The notes beneath the pieces are model-generated. The model ran no database searches and was not told the origin of the DNA. It saw only the letters and a program-made list of their open reading frames with translations. From Candidatus Methylobacter favarea (GTDB lineage: Bacteria > Pseudomonadota > Gammaproteobacteria > Methylococcales > Methylomonadaceae): 64,000 bases of DNA. Of the stretch, positions 8,334 through 16,789 are shown piece after piece (position 1 is the stretch's first letter; each line of letters begins with the position of its first letter). The stretch spans positions 1 to 64,000 of the forward strand of contig NZ_CADCXN010000113.1 of assembly GCF_902806695.1 (NCBI RefSeq), written 5' to 3'. Position numbers and translations under genes: made by a program.

Positions 8334-9335
8334 ATGCTAGGCGTGCAAAATGCCGATGTTTATACCGATTTTAATGGCTTGTCCAAGTTAAAAAGCGAGG
8401 CCAGGAAACAGTCGCCAGAGGCAGTGAAGGAAGTAGCCAGGCAATTTGAAGCCATCTTTCTGAGTAATGTGCTTAAAGGCATGCGCGAGGCTAAACTGGC
8501 TGACGGTCTTATGGATAACGACCAAAGCAAGTTTTACAGCGAGATGTATGATCAGCAGTTGGCCATGCATCTCTCAGGATCGCCGGGCCTGGGTCTTGCC
8601 GACTTGATCGTCAAGCAGCTTGGCCGTGACCAGCCTGAGAATGAGAAGTCTGCCAATGAGAAAAACCAGAAGCTGGAGCTTGAAGATTATTTGAACAGAT
8701 CGGCCGGCACGCCAAAAGTTATTTCAGCGCAGCGCAGTGGGATCGACAAGCAAGTAGACAATGCGGCTGATAATCAGAGCAAGAGCCCGGTTGAGGAAAT
8801 TTTTAATACTCCTCTAAAGAATGAATCTGCCCTGCCGATAGAATCAGCAGGACAGTTTATTAATCAGTTGCAGCCGTATGCCGAACAGGCGGCCAAGCAA
8901 TTGGGAGTGGAGCCCAGGGTGATATTGGCGCAAGCGGCGCTGGAAACGGGTTGGGGCCGTGCATTAATAAAAAACAGCAATGGCGGCAGCAGTTTCAATT
9001 TGTTTAATATTAAAGCCGATAAAGACTGGCACGGCAAACAGGTTCAGGTAACTGCGCTGGAATTGGATCAAGGCATTGCCAAACAGGTTAACTCGGGATT
9101 CAGATCCTATGATTCATTTCAGGAAAGTTTTCAGGATTATGTGGATTTTATAAAAAGCAATCCCCGTTATGGCGAGGCATTAAAACAGGCGGGTAACGCA
9201 AATCACTATATGCAGGCATTACAACAGGCAGGCTATGCGACAGATCCGCACTACGCCGACAAGGTCATGGGTATTTATCAAGGCAATGCGCTCGCAGGTT
9301 TTAAGCCTGATACTGTCATTGCCATGAATCCATGA
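8334..9335 (+). CDS. flgJ: FlgJ, rod cap with peptidoglycan hydrolase domain
   Basis: FlgJ caps the growing rod and cuts a hole for it in peptidoglycan. The N-terminal rod-binding domain has VKEVARQFEAIFLSNVLKGM. After a charged linker comes a glucosaminidase domain of about 150 residues, with ILAQAALETGWGRALIK, in which the Glu after AAL is the expected catalytic acid, and FNLFNIKADKDWHGK. An ATG at 8328 is in the same frame, but GGGAG at 8323-8327 fits the ATG at 8334 better. This is the two-domain FlgJ of beta- and gammaproteobacteria. Confidence 0.95.
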   Translation: MLGVQNADVYTDFNGLSKLKSEARKQSPEAVKEVARQFEAIFLSNVLKGMREAKLADGLMDNDQSKFYSEMYDQQLAMHLSGSPGLGLADLIVKQLGRDQPENEKSANEKNQKLELEDYLNRSAGTPKVISAQRSGIDKQVDNAADNQSKSPVEEIFNTPLKNESALPIESAGQFINQLQPYAEQAAKQLGVEPRVILAQAALETGWGRALIKNSNGGSSFNLFNIKADKDWHGKQVQVTALELDQGIAKQVNSGFRSYDSFQESFQDYVDFIKSNPRYGEALKQAGNANHYMQALQQAGYATDPHYADKVMGIYQGNALAGFKPDTVIAMNP

Positions 9336-9377
9336 TTATCAATAAGCCGGTACAATCATCAGAATTAGGACGCTAAC

Positions 9378-11033
9378 ATGGTAGGCATTTTAGCTACATC
9401 ATTATCCGGACTTACGGCAGCTCAGCATGCCTTGGAGACGACCAGCCATAATATTGCCAATGTCAACACCGAAGGCTACAGCCGGCAGCGGGTTGAGCTT
9501 GGCACCAGGCCGGCGGAATTTACCGGTGCCGGCTATATCGGCCAGGGCGTCAATGTAAATACGGTTGCCCGCAGCTATGACCGGTTTATTACTAATCAGC
9601 TGACTTCCAGCACTTCCGCATTTTCTGAATCAGATGCATTTCATGCGCTGGCGTCCCGCGTCGATAACATTGTATCCAATGAAGCGACCGGTTTGTCTCC
9701 GGCTTTAAAGTCGTTTTTTAATTCTGTGAATGAAGTCGCCAATGATCCCTCGTCCATACCTGCCCGGCAAGTACTGGTTTCTGAAGCTGAATCCGTGACG
9801 CAGCAATTTACTACCCTGTCATCCCAATTTAGGGATTTGCGTCATCAGACTAACAATCAGTTGCAGGGAACAGTTAATGATATAAACTCATTTGCACAAA
9901 GCATTGCTTCGCTGAATGCGAAAATTGTTCTGGATTCAAACCGCGCATCGCATGAACAGTTACCTAATGATCTGTTAGACCAACGCGATGCCCTGGTAGC
10001 AAAACTTGCAGAAAAAGTAAGTGTTTCCACCGTTGCGCAACAGGATGGATCGTTGACTGTGTTTATCGGCAGCGGGCAATCGCTGGTATTGGGCGCGACA
10101 ACAGCTACTGTGTCTTTGACAGAATCAAGTACTGACCCTTCTCATAAAAACATTCTGGTAGCCGGGCAGGATATAAGCCGGAATATTACCGGCGGTGAAC
10201 TGGCCGGCGCTCTTAAATTTCGCGATGAAGTACTGGACCCGGCTCAGCAGCAGCTCGGTTTGCTGTCAGCGGGATTTGCTGTTGAATTTAATAAGCTGCA
10301 TGAGACGGGATTCGATTTAAACGGAGCTGCCGGAAAAAAATTATTTGGTTTCGGAACGCCGGCGCTGACTGTGCCAATAACACCGGATCCGACTAATTCA
10401 ACGGGCAGTTCAGTTACAGCCGTTTATGACCCCGGCACTGCAAGCCAACTTTATCCAAGCGATTATATGCTGAGTTATGACGGCAGCAATTATTCCTTAA
10501 AAAGGCTGAGCGATAATACGACAAGCACTTTTGCAGGTCCGGCCGCAACTATAAACGGGCCTGGATTCATTTTGTCAACCTCGGGAGTTTCTGCTAACGA
10601 CAGTTTTTTAATCAGACCGACATTTGATGCGGCCCAAAAAATAACTTCCCTGATTACTGATCCGGATGAAATTGCGGCAGCCGGAACCGGTGCGCCAGGA
10701 GCTCCTGTACCTGGAGATAATGCTGTAGCATTAAGCCTGGCCGGCCTTGAAAATGCCCCTGTTTTGCTGGGTGGAAAAGCCACTTTCAGCGATGCCTATG
10801 GCCAACTCGCAGCAAAAGTCGGTACAGTAACGCATGCAGCAGATATCAGCCGGTCAGCCCAGGAAGCATTATTCAATCAGGCAAAACAATCCAGGGAAAA
10901 TCTGGCAGGCGTCAATCTGGATGAAGAAGCTGCCAATCTGATTAAATTTCAAAATTCCTATCAGGCTTCGGCTAAAGCGATTGCCGTCGCCAGTTCTTTA
11001 TTTGATACGTTAATCGGGGCTATCCGGGGGTAA
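9378..11033 (+). CDS. flgK: FlgK, hook-filament junction protein 1
   Basis: FlgK joins hook to filament and is a likely client of FlgN. The 551-residue product starts GILATSLSGLTAAQHALET with HNIANVNTEGYSRQRVELGT. It has the FlgK segment VNEVANDPSSIPARQVLVSE and ends VNLDEEAANLIKFQNSYQAS with AIAVASSLFDTLIGAIR. The middle is variable, and length is typical. Seven bases separate it from flgL. I saw no separate sigma-28 promoter in the 42-base gap after flgJ. Confidence 0.97.
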   Translation: MVGILATSLSGLTAAQHALETTSHNIANVNTEGYSRQRVELGTRPAEFTGAGYIGQGVNVNTVARSYDRFITNQLTSSTSAFSESDAFHALASRVDNIVSNEATGLSPALKSFFNSVNEVANDPSSIPARQVLVSEAESVTQQFTTLSSQFRDLRHQTNNQLQGTVNDINSFAQSIASLNAKIVLDSNRASHEQLPNDLLDQRDALVAKLAEKVSVSTVAQQDGSLTVFIGSGQSLVLGATTATVSLTESSTDPSHKNILVAGQDISRNITGGELAGALKFRDEVLDPAQQQLGLLSAGFAVEFNKLHETGFDLNGAAGKKLFGFGTPALTVPITPDPTNSTGSSVTAVYDPGTASQLYPSDYMLSYDGSNYSLKRLSDNTTSTFAGPAATINGPGFILSTSGVSANDSFLIRPTFDAAQKITSLITDPDEIAAAGTGAPGAPVPGDNAVALSLAGLENAPVLLGGKATFSDAYGQLAAKVGTVTHAADISRSAQEALFNQAKQSRENLAGVNLDEEAANLIKFQNSYQASAKAIAVASSLFDTLIGAIRG

Positions 11034-11041
11034 GGACTATT

Positions 11042-11983
11042 ATGCGGATTTCAACTTCATGGGCTCAGCAATTGGGTGTTAATTCGCTTCTTGATCAGCA
11101 ATCAAAGGTCAGCGAATTGCAGATGCAGCTGTCTGCTCAAGAAAAGATTCTGAAACCTTCCGATGATCCGGCGGCTGCGGCTCGAATTATTGATCTTGAC
11201 CAGGGCATAAAACAGACGGAGCAGTACCAAAGCAATATCAATGCCGCACGGCAGCGGCTTTCCCTGGAAGACGGCATATTGCAGGATGCGGTTAATGTTC
11301 TGCAGAGAGTGAAAGAGCTAGGTATTCAAGGATTAAATGATACCAATTCGCCAAGCGACCGGACTGCCATCGCCGTGGAGCTCGAAGGTCTCAGCGACCA
11401 TTTAGCCGGTCTTGCCAATACCAGAAATGCAAATGGTGAATATCTGTTTTCGGGGTTTAAAAGTGATACTCAGCCATTCAGTAAAGACACGGACACGCCC
11501 CCGCTCCATGTTGGCGCCTATATTTATTCAGGAGATTCAAATCAGCGCAATATTCAAATAGGCACAGACAGGCAAATTTCCGACGGCGATTACGGTATTA
11601 ATGTTTTCGGGGCTCCTACCGGTCCGCTACCCGCAACAGTGCCGGCCCCCGGATCTATAACCAATATTTTTGAAGCCATTGGTAAACTGGCTGCCGATTT
11701 GAGGAGTAATGCGCCGGACTCTGCATCTCTGGATGATATTTCTTCAAGTCTGGATAGAATGTTGACTACACAATCATCAGTTGGAGTCAGGCTGAATGCA
11801 CTGGATAGACAGGAAGATCTGAATTCTGCTTCCGTGCTGGAGCTTAAAACAGTTTTATCGCAAACAGAGGATCTGGATTTTACCGAGGCTATCAGCAAAT
11901 TTAATCTGCAGACGGTATCATTACAGGCTGCGCAGCAGGCTTTCAGCCGCGTACAAAATTTATCATTGTTTAATTATCTTTAA
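11042..11983 (+). CDS. flgL: FlgL, hook-filament junction protein 3
   Basis: FlgL sits between FlgK and the flagellin filament. The 313-residue product is flagellin-like at both ends. It begins MRISTSWAQQLGVNSLLDQQ with LSAQEKILKPSDDPAAAARI, then VLQRVKELGIQGLNDTNSPS and ANGEYLFSGFKSDTQPF. It ends DLDFTEAISKFNLQTVSLQA with QQAFSRVQNLSLFNYL. It is the last gene of the flg run; no flagellin gene follows, and the DNA downstream is decayed. Confidence 0.96.
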   Translation: MRISTSWAQQLGVNSLLDQQSKVSELQMQLSAQEKILKPSDDPAAAARIIDLDQGIKQTEQYQSNINAARQRLSLEDGILQDAVNVLQRVKELGIQGLNDTNSPSDRTAIAVELEGLSDHLAGLANTRNANGEYLFSGFKSDTQPFSKDTDTPPLHVGAYIYSGDSNQRNIQIGTDRQISDGDYGINVFGAPTGPLPATVPAPGSITNIFEAIGKLAADLRSNAPDSASLDDISSSLDRMLTTQSSVGVRLNALDRQEDLNSASVLELKTVLSQTEDLDFTEAISKFNLQTVSLQAAQQAFSRVQNLSLFNYL

Positions 11984-12429
11984 GGCCGTATTTTTTACTG
12001 AAGCCATATATAAGATATGGTCTGCTCCTGCTCCAGTTTCCGCATCGAATCATCGGTGTTTAATTTCAATCAGAGTACCAACCGCTCACCCACAGTTTTA
12101 AAAGCTAGTAGTCTGAGAAGTTGACCCGGCATTATTTAGTCGCTTTCCGGGTATAAAGCGTCAAGGATAACAGCGGATAACTTGGGTATTCCGGGTGCTG
12201 CAATTGTGATACGGTTCGCCATCGAATGAATAGTTGAGGGACTCAATGAAGCCACCTGTCTTTGTTGCGATAGCGTTCGGCATAAAACCTGGTCCGGATG
12301 GTACGCAAAACGATTTGAACGTGATCTGTAACGATCCGGTCAAATCCGCTTGACCTGCTGGCGGACTGAACGTATTTCGCTCTGACGAGAAGCAGCAGGC
12401 GGGCAATATTAAAAGGGCCATGTTTCGTT
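11984..12429. other. non-coding or decayed stretch after flgL
   Basis: No convincing gene here. A short hairpin, CCATAT-ATAAG-ATATGG, lies at 12004-12020, but its T-rich side is upstream, so it is a poor terminator for flgL. Open frames are short, on both strands, and unlike any family I know. Confidence 0.5.
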
Positions 12430-12581
12430 AACTGTTAATTGCCGACCTGATCGGACTCGCCGAGATGCACATTAAGGTCGGGAATGCACTGTTCAAGACA
12501 GAACGCATTAATTTTGCCTTGGAACAACTGGAGATAGGTCTTGCCATCGAGCCCAATAATTTAACCGGCTTGCGAGAATAA
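12430..12581 (+). pseudogene. remnant of a TPR-repeat protein
   Basis: In one plus-strand frame the product reads LIGLAEMHIKVGNALFKTER followed by INFALEQLEIGLAIEPNNL. This has the tetratricopeptide pattern (a GNALF-type first helix, an A-x-x-x-L-E-x-A/G-L second helix and the P-N-N turn). A stop codon precedes the segment and a TAA at 12579 ends it, so only about 1.5 repeats survive. TPR proteins with glycosyltransferase domains are common beside flagellar genes, but no catalytic part is visible here. Confidence 0.55.
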
Positions 12582-13418
12582 GGCAAGTGCCTGCAACAAC
12601 TCTCGTTGCCTTGAAAACCATACATTACTCTTGAGTGAAAGAGACTCCATTATCAAGATACATTAGCACGATATTCTAACAATGCGAAAATCGGGGCATT
12701 ATTGAGCCATGTGGATAAGGATGATTGATAGCTTCATGGCGAAGTAAGGACAGTACAGCCGCACAAATGCGCGTCGAGGCCGCTGCGAACAAACCTTATT
12801 GTGAGATCCGATTAAAAGCTCTAGCGTATCTGCGCAATCCCGGCCGATATTGCCGCAGAAAAAATCGCTGAAACTCTGTCTGTTCCAGTTCAGCCAAGCG
12901 AAACCTAGAGCAATGATCCGTCGCCTATGATCAAGAGAATTGTTAAATTGTAAAGCTTTAGTTGTCACCGATGTGCCCAGCCCTGCCTTGTCCTTATTCA
13001 GAAGCTCTGCGGCTGAAGGTCACCAATGCCCTCGACAGCGGCAACACGACACGCCAAGTCAGCCTTGTATCACGTCAGCTTGTCTTTTGTCTCCACCGTG
13101 CCACGTGTTGCCGGCACACCGGCCCTGTTCACAGCCGACAGATCGGCCGTTACAGGCGAGCCTTGCTTTATAAGGCCGAGCTAACCGCAACCAAGGGAGC
13201 GCAAGTCCAGGATAGCAAAGCTCAAGGCTAGGTGACGTAAGGCCGCTGAGCGGACCTATGACAAGCTCTGGATAACGGGGTCAATTACTCGATCAGTTTC
13301 AGCCTGAGCAAGGCCTGAATTTCTTGAAGCACTGAGGGTATGGGGGTTTCAACTAATAAACAAGTGCGCTAGTGTGACACCAGTTCAACCTCCTCATTTA
13401 CCTCACCGGGAGACTACC
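12582..13418. other. decayed stretch without a recognisable gene
   Basis: Frames of 60-90 codons overlap one another on both strands with no start context or known motif. The 12960-13230 part is GC-richer and may be a worn coding region; one frame contains ALLYKAELTATK. I could not assign it. It leads into repeat copy A at 13419. Confidence 0.4.
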
Positions 13419-13625
13419 ACAACAATCCCTGAATACCTTCTGATAAAACCTCTGGTTTTCTTCGGTCAAGCTAAAAGATTATAGTAGACGTTACTAATCA
13501 TTCGAGATAACGTTATCGGGGAACCGATGAAAAGATCATAAAACCCATTTGAGGGAACTGAAGGGAAAGAGTCAAGCGTGAACCTATAAAAAACCAGCAT
13601 GCCACAGCGCAGAATAAGGCAAAAG
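13419..13625 (+). repeat. 207-bp dispersed repeat, copy A
   Basis: This segment matches 15155-15361 without gaps at roughly 90% identity by eye. It can fold into several hairpins: AAAACC-TCT-GGTTTT (13445-13459), TAGTA-GACGT-TACTA (13482-13496) and ATCGG-GGAA-CCGAT (13515-13528), the last with a GNRA-type loop. No open frame spans it. It may be a structured RNA, the end of a mobile element, or part of a decayed group II intron. Confidence 0.85.
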
Positions 13626-14009
13626 TGCTATGAGCGGAATTCAAGCTTTAGCACACCTGATTTGCGGCTTTAACAGGGCCAGCGGAGATGAATTAGATTG
13701 GAGAGGGATTGGGCTTTGACAAGCGCAAAGTCATTCCATAGGGCAACTGTAAATCTCCCGGCAGATGTAAAGATAACAGCTTGGCGTTTATTGGCTATTT
13801 CCATAAAACCCTGAGCCAGCCTTAAAGGATCTGACCATGCTAAGGTTAGGGGCATTTATCCGATTAGTACGGGGAATTAATTTAGGGTTTAAGGTACTAC
13901 AGTCTGTTGCCAAATTAAATCAACTGACGAGGCTATTTCGAATTTGCATAACTAAATTACTGCATAATAGAAGTGTTAAACAGTTTATTACAACGCAAAG
14001 AGAGGAACA
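13626..14009. other. stretch before the rhomboid gene
   Basis: No gene is assigned. A 61-codon minus frame (13670-13855) reads like protein (IANKRQAVIFTSAGRFTVAL) but has no start signal and no family I recognise; it may be a remnant. The last 100 bases are AT-rich and probably hold the promoter of the gene at 14010, although I see no clear sigma-70 pair. Confidence 0.4.
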
Positions 14010-14711
14010 ATGATACCGATTAGAGATACCGCGCCGTGTAATTCAATACCTTTGGTAACCTGGAGTTTGATCGCAATTTGCATCATTGTTTTTGTTGCCA
14101 TGCAGTTAATGCCCCTTCAATCAAGTTACCGGATAGTGAATCTTTATGGAATGGTTCCGGTACGATACTCCAACCCGCAATGGGCTATTAGCTCAGGCCT
14201 GCCCTTCGATTATTATTTATCATTTTTGACCAGTTTGTTTCTGCATGGAAACTGGCTGCATCTGATTATTAATATGTGGTTTTTGTGGATTTTCGCCGAC
14301 AGTGTGGAAGATAGAATGGGACATTTACGATTTTTGATCTTTTATTTGATGTGCGGCTTGCTGGCTACTATTCTCCAGTGGTATTTTGATCCCACTCTCG
14401 CCATACCGGTTGTGGGCGCATCCGGTGCTATTGCCGGAGTTCTGGCCGCCTATTTTTTTCTATATCCGCTTGAGCGGGTGGTAGTCTGGGTGCCCATATT
14501 GTTTTTACCTGTCTTGATTCACGTTCCTGCCATTGCTTTTCTGGGTTTGTGGATCATTATTCAATTACATAATGCAACAACCTCGCTGCTTTTTGAAGGC
14601 GTTACTGTTGATGTCGCCTGGTGGGCTCATTTGGGCGGCTTTATTGCCGGTTCTGTTTTGTACCGGTTATTTCTTCGAAAAGATCCGCTTAAGAAAAATG
14701 AATTAATTTAG
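14010..14711 (+). CDS. rhomboid family intramembrane serine protease
   Basis: Rhomboids cleave membrane proteins inside the bilayer using a Ser-His pair. The 233-residue product has about six hydrophobic segments. The family signatures are present in order: H84-x-x-x-N88 in HLIINMW, the nucleophile Ser138 in GASGAIAG, and the catalytic His207 in WWAHLGGF. All catalytic residues are in place, so it should be active. GAGAGG lies before the ATG. It sits alone between two copies of a 207-bp repeat, in otherwise decayed DNA. The substrate is unknown. Confidence 0.92.
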   Translation: MIPIRDTAPCNSIPLVTWSLIAICIIVFVAMQLMPLQSSYRIVNLYGMVPVRYSNPQWAISSGLPFDYYLSFLTSLFLHGNWLHLIINMWFLWIFADSVEDRMGHLRFLIFYLMCGLLATILQWYFDPTLAIPVVGASGAIAGVLAAYFFLYPLERVVVWVPILFLPVLIHVPAIAFLGLWIIIQLHNATTSLLFEGVTVDVAWWAHLGGFIAGSVLYRLFLRKDPLKKNELI

Positions 14712-14826
14712 CCTTTTTTAAGGTATAATTCAAAATATCAAAGAGTCTTGCTTCTGGCGATGAAGCAGGTCAGGGGTTGTTTTCTGGCCAAAGGCTATTC
14801 AAGTCCTATCGGAAATTCAAAATCAT

Positions 14827-15153
14827 ATGAAAAAAATTAATGTTGCATTGGTAAGACTTCTTCAATTTATGGTTTTTACCTTGTTTACCTTTATGGTGAT
14901 AACCTATTTTGGCGCTATGGTTTTACTGCCGCTTGATGCCATTTCATTGCTGATAAAACTCATGTCCGCCATCGGCTTTAATGGTTTTATTGCTGCTGTT
15001 ATTGCTATTCCGATTGTCGGTTATTTAAGTTTGCTTGTTTACAAAACCCCCGGGCTTTCGAGGATGATAGTTGATACAGGGGTAGACCTTGTAAAAGCCG
15101 GTAAAATAAGGGTTGAGGCGTTTAACGAAATTGCCAGTACAATTAAAGGCTAG
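14827..15153 (+). CDS. small membrane protein of unknown function
   Basis: The 108-residue product has two clear membrane segments, one around residues 10-40 (LLQFMVFTLFTFMVITYFG) and one around 56-77 (IAAVIAIPIVGYLSLLVY). A soluble C-terminal part of about 30 residues follows (DTGVDLVKAGKIRVEAFNEI). I do not recognise the family. It lies 115 bases downstream of the rhomboid gene on the same strand. Repeat copy B begins two bases after its TAG, so the C-terminus could have been trimmed by that insertion. Confidence 0.65.
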   Translation: MKKINVALVRLLQFMVFTLFTFMVITYFGAMVLLPLDAISLLIKLMSAIGFNGFIAAVIAIPIVGYLSLLVYKTPGLSRMIVDTGVDLVKAGKIRVEAFNEIASTIKG

Positions 15154-15154
15154 T

Positions 15155-15361
15155 ACAACAATCCGTGAATACCCCCTAATAAAACCTCTGGTTTTCTTCG
15201 GTCAAGCTAAAAGATTATAGTAGACGTTACTAATAACCCTAGATAACGTCATTGGGGAACCGATGAAAAGATTACAAAACCGACTTGAGGGAACTGAAGG
15301 GAAAGAGTCAAGCGTGAACCTATAAAAAACCACTATGCCACGGCGCAGAATGAAGCAAACG
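15155..15361 (+). repeat. 207-bp dispersed repeat, copy B
   Basis: Second copy of the segment at 13419-13625, in the same orientation, with about 20 substitutions and no gaps. The hairpins are retained. In the GGAA-loop stem the copy B sequence is CATTGG-GGAA-CCGATG, where a C-to-T change gives a G-U pair and an extra C-G pair forms, so pairing survives. Its left edge lies one base beyond the stop codon of the small membrane protein gene. An IS481-like remnant follows. Confidence 0.85.
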
Positions 15362-15419
15362 CACTGCCTATTATTGAATCCGTCAAAACCCGTAGCATCG
15401 GCAATTGTTCTTGAGTGAA

Positions 15420-16080
15420 AAACGGCCAGACCTTAATTGTTTAATACATCAGCGGTAGTGATCCGGGTTTTGGTGGTATAGAGTCTGGCAAAGGCGACTT
15501 TAAAGTAGATGTCGACAAAGGTTTGCTGATAAACCCCGCCGATGCCTTTAAAAATGCCGACCTAAAAAGTGTCCCGGGAACCGGGATAAAACCTAAGCTG
15601 CGCGCTATCGATTTCCGCACAGACCTCGTCATCCTGACGGTTCTTTTCCAGGGCGGCAACTTGCGCTTCAGTGAGGATTAGCCCTTGCTCTGCGCCTTTG
15701 ACCTCTGGCGCTTTGAGGCGATCTTTAAAGGGGGTCAGAGGCTGGCACGCCGCTCGGCGCTACGCACACACCGGCCTTAGGGCACTCATTACTCAGCTGC
15801 CACTGGCCGTGAGCCGGATAAGGGATGGCATGAGTCAGCACCGACTGTTCCGTCAGGTCAGCGACCCGGTTTTTCAAGTTCCTGGCTTCGCCTTTTATCG
15901 AACAGGGCTTCAACTCCGCCTTGCTCAACCGCTGCTTTATAGCGATACAAGGCAGCGGGACAAGCCCCGCGTCTTACGGGCCCTGGCTGCATTACCCCGC
16001 TCTTCCGCCACGCTCAACAAGCCGGCTTTAGGGGTGATGAGGCTTACCTTATTCTCAAGCATGAGGGCGACCTCTTGGGG
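15420..16080 (-). pseudogene. remnant of an IS481-like (integrase-core) transposase
   Basis: Minus-strand pieces line up in order with this transposase type. First KVSLITPKAGLLSVAEE (near 16060), then after frame changes and stops FKDRLKAPEVKGAEQGLILT and EAQVAALEKNRQDDEVCAEI (15735-15600). Last, QQTFVDIYFKVAFARLYTTK (about 15520-15460), where the first catalytic Asp would lie. The frame ends at TAA soon after LYTTKT, so the rest of the DDE core is missing. Several frameshifts and stops make it inactive. Identification is from memory of the family. Confidence 0.7.
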
Positions 16081-16149
16081 TGGGATAAAAATTCGACAGG
16101 TCTATCTAACTCGTAACCCTTCCTCTTTTCAAGAGCGCTGTCAGGTTAA

Positions 16150-16428
16150 GTCTGAACTATTACACCTCACCTGGCCACAGACAGAAGACGCACGTACGGC
16201 CTCCCTCAACGCAGGCGGCGTGTATCGCCGCGTCTTCGCCCAGGGCTTTACCGGCTTGCCAAGCTTGCAAAGTGGGCGGACTCAAACCCCGCACGGCACA
16301 GGCTGGGTCTTGGCCGGCCTAGCCAGCCACCAGCGCCCCGAGCTTTTTTTCAGGATCAGCAAGGCTGCGGCTTCAGCCAGGGCTTGCTCTTTGAACTCGC
16401 TGGAATACTGCTGTTTTAGGGTGGGCAT
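16150..16428 (-). pseudogene. remnant of a transposase orfA-like gene
   Basis: An ATG at 16428 (minus) opens MPTLKQQYSSEFKEQALAEA, which resembles the helix-turn-helix start of two-gene IS transposases (orfA). In another frame the text continues DPEKKLGALVAG and GLSPPTLQAWQAGKALGED, so a frameshift splits it. It lies directly upstream of the IS481-like remnant on the same strand and probably belonged to the same element. Confidence 0.5.
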
Positions 16429-16640
16429 TTTTTAATCTCAAATTTCAAAATGTCTGAAAATTTGAGGCGACAACTATTTTGACGCAGGAGATATCGAAGC
16501 TGGATTTAATATTGGATGAAATCAGCCGCAAAGTGAATTTCGGCTGCGCCCAAAGCTTTCATAGCAGAGTTCTCAATGGCTAAAGATTTGTCGCGCTGGC
16601 GCAGCAATAAACATCCAATATAGCGTTCTACCGGACGCAC

Positions 16641-16679
16641 GATTAGCTTGACTTTATTCAAGATTAGCTTGACTTTATT
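16641..16679 (+). repeat. short tandem repeat (two 18-bp units)
   Basis: GATTAGCTTGACTTTATT occurs at 16641-16658 and again at 16662-16679, three bases apart. It lies in the 360-base gene-free stretch between the transposase remnant and the end of uvrB. I see no other feature there. Confidence 0.7.
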
Positions 16680-16789
16680 ATTGATGCCCCGCGCGAGTCG
16701 TTACCTCCAGCGTCTTCAGTAAAACTCATCGTCTGGCTTGGGGTGAGTGCTGTCACTGCAGATTAAACCACGAGTTTTAAAAATCAGCC

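Noticed and set aside
12004-12020. Hairpin after flgL as a terminator
   Set aside because: The T-rich tract is on the wrong side for flgL and the stem is only six AT-rich pairs.
13670-13855. A 61-codon minus frame with protein-like text
   Set aside because: No start context, no family, and it lies in a decayed zone; it may be a remnant but not a supported gene.
16641-16679. CRISPR-like repeat
   Set aside because: Only two 18-base units with a three-base gap and no cas genes; it is a simple tandem duplication.
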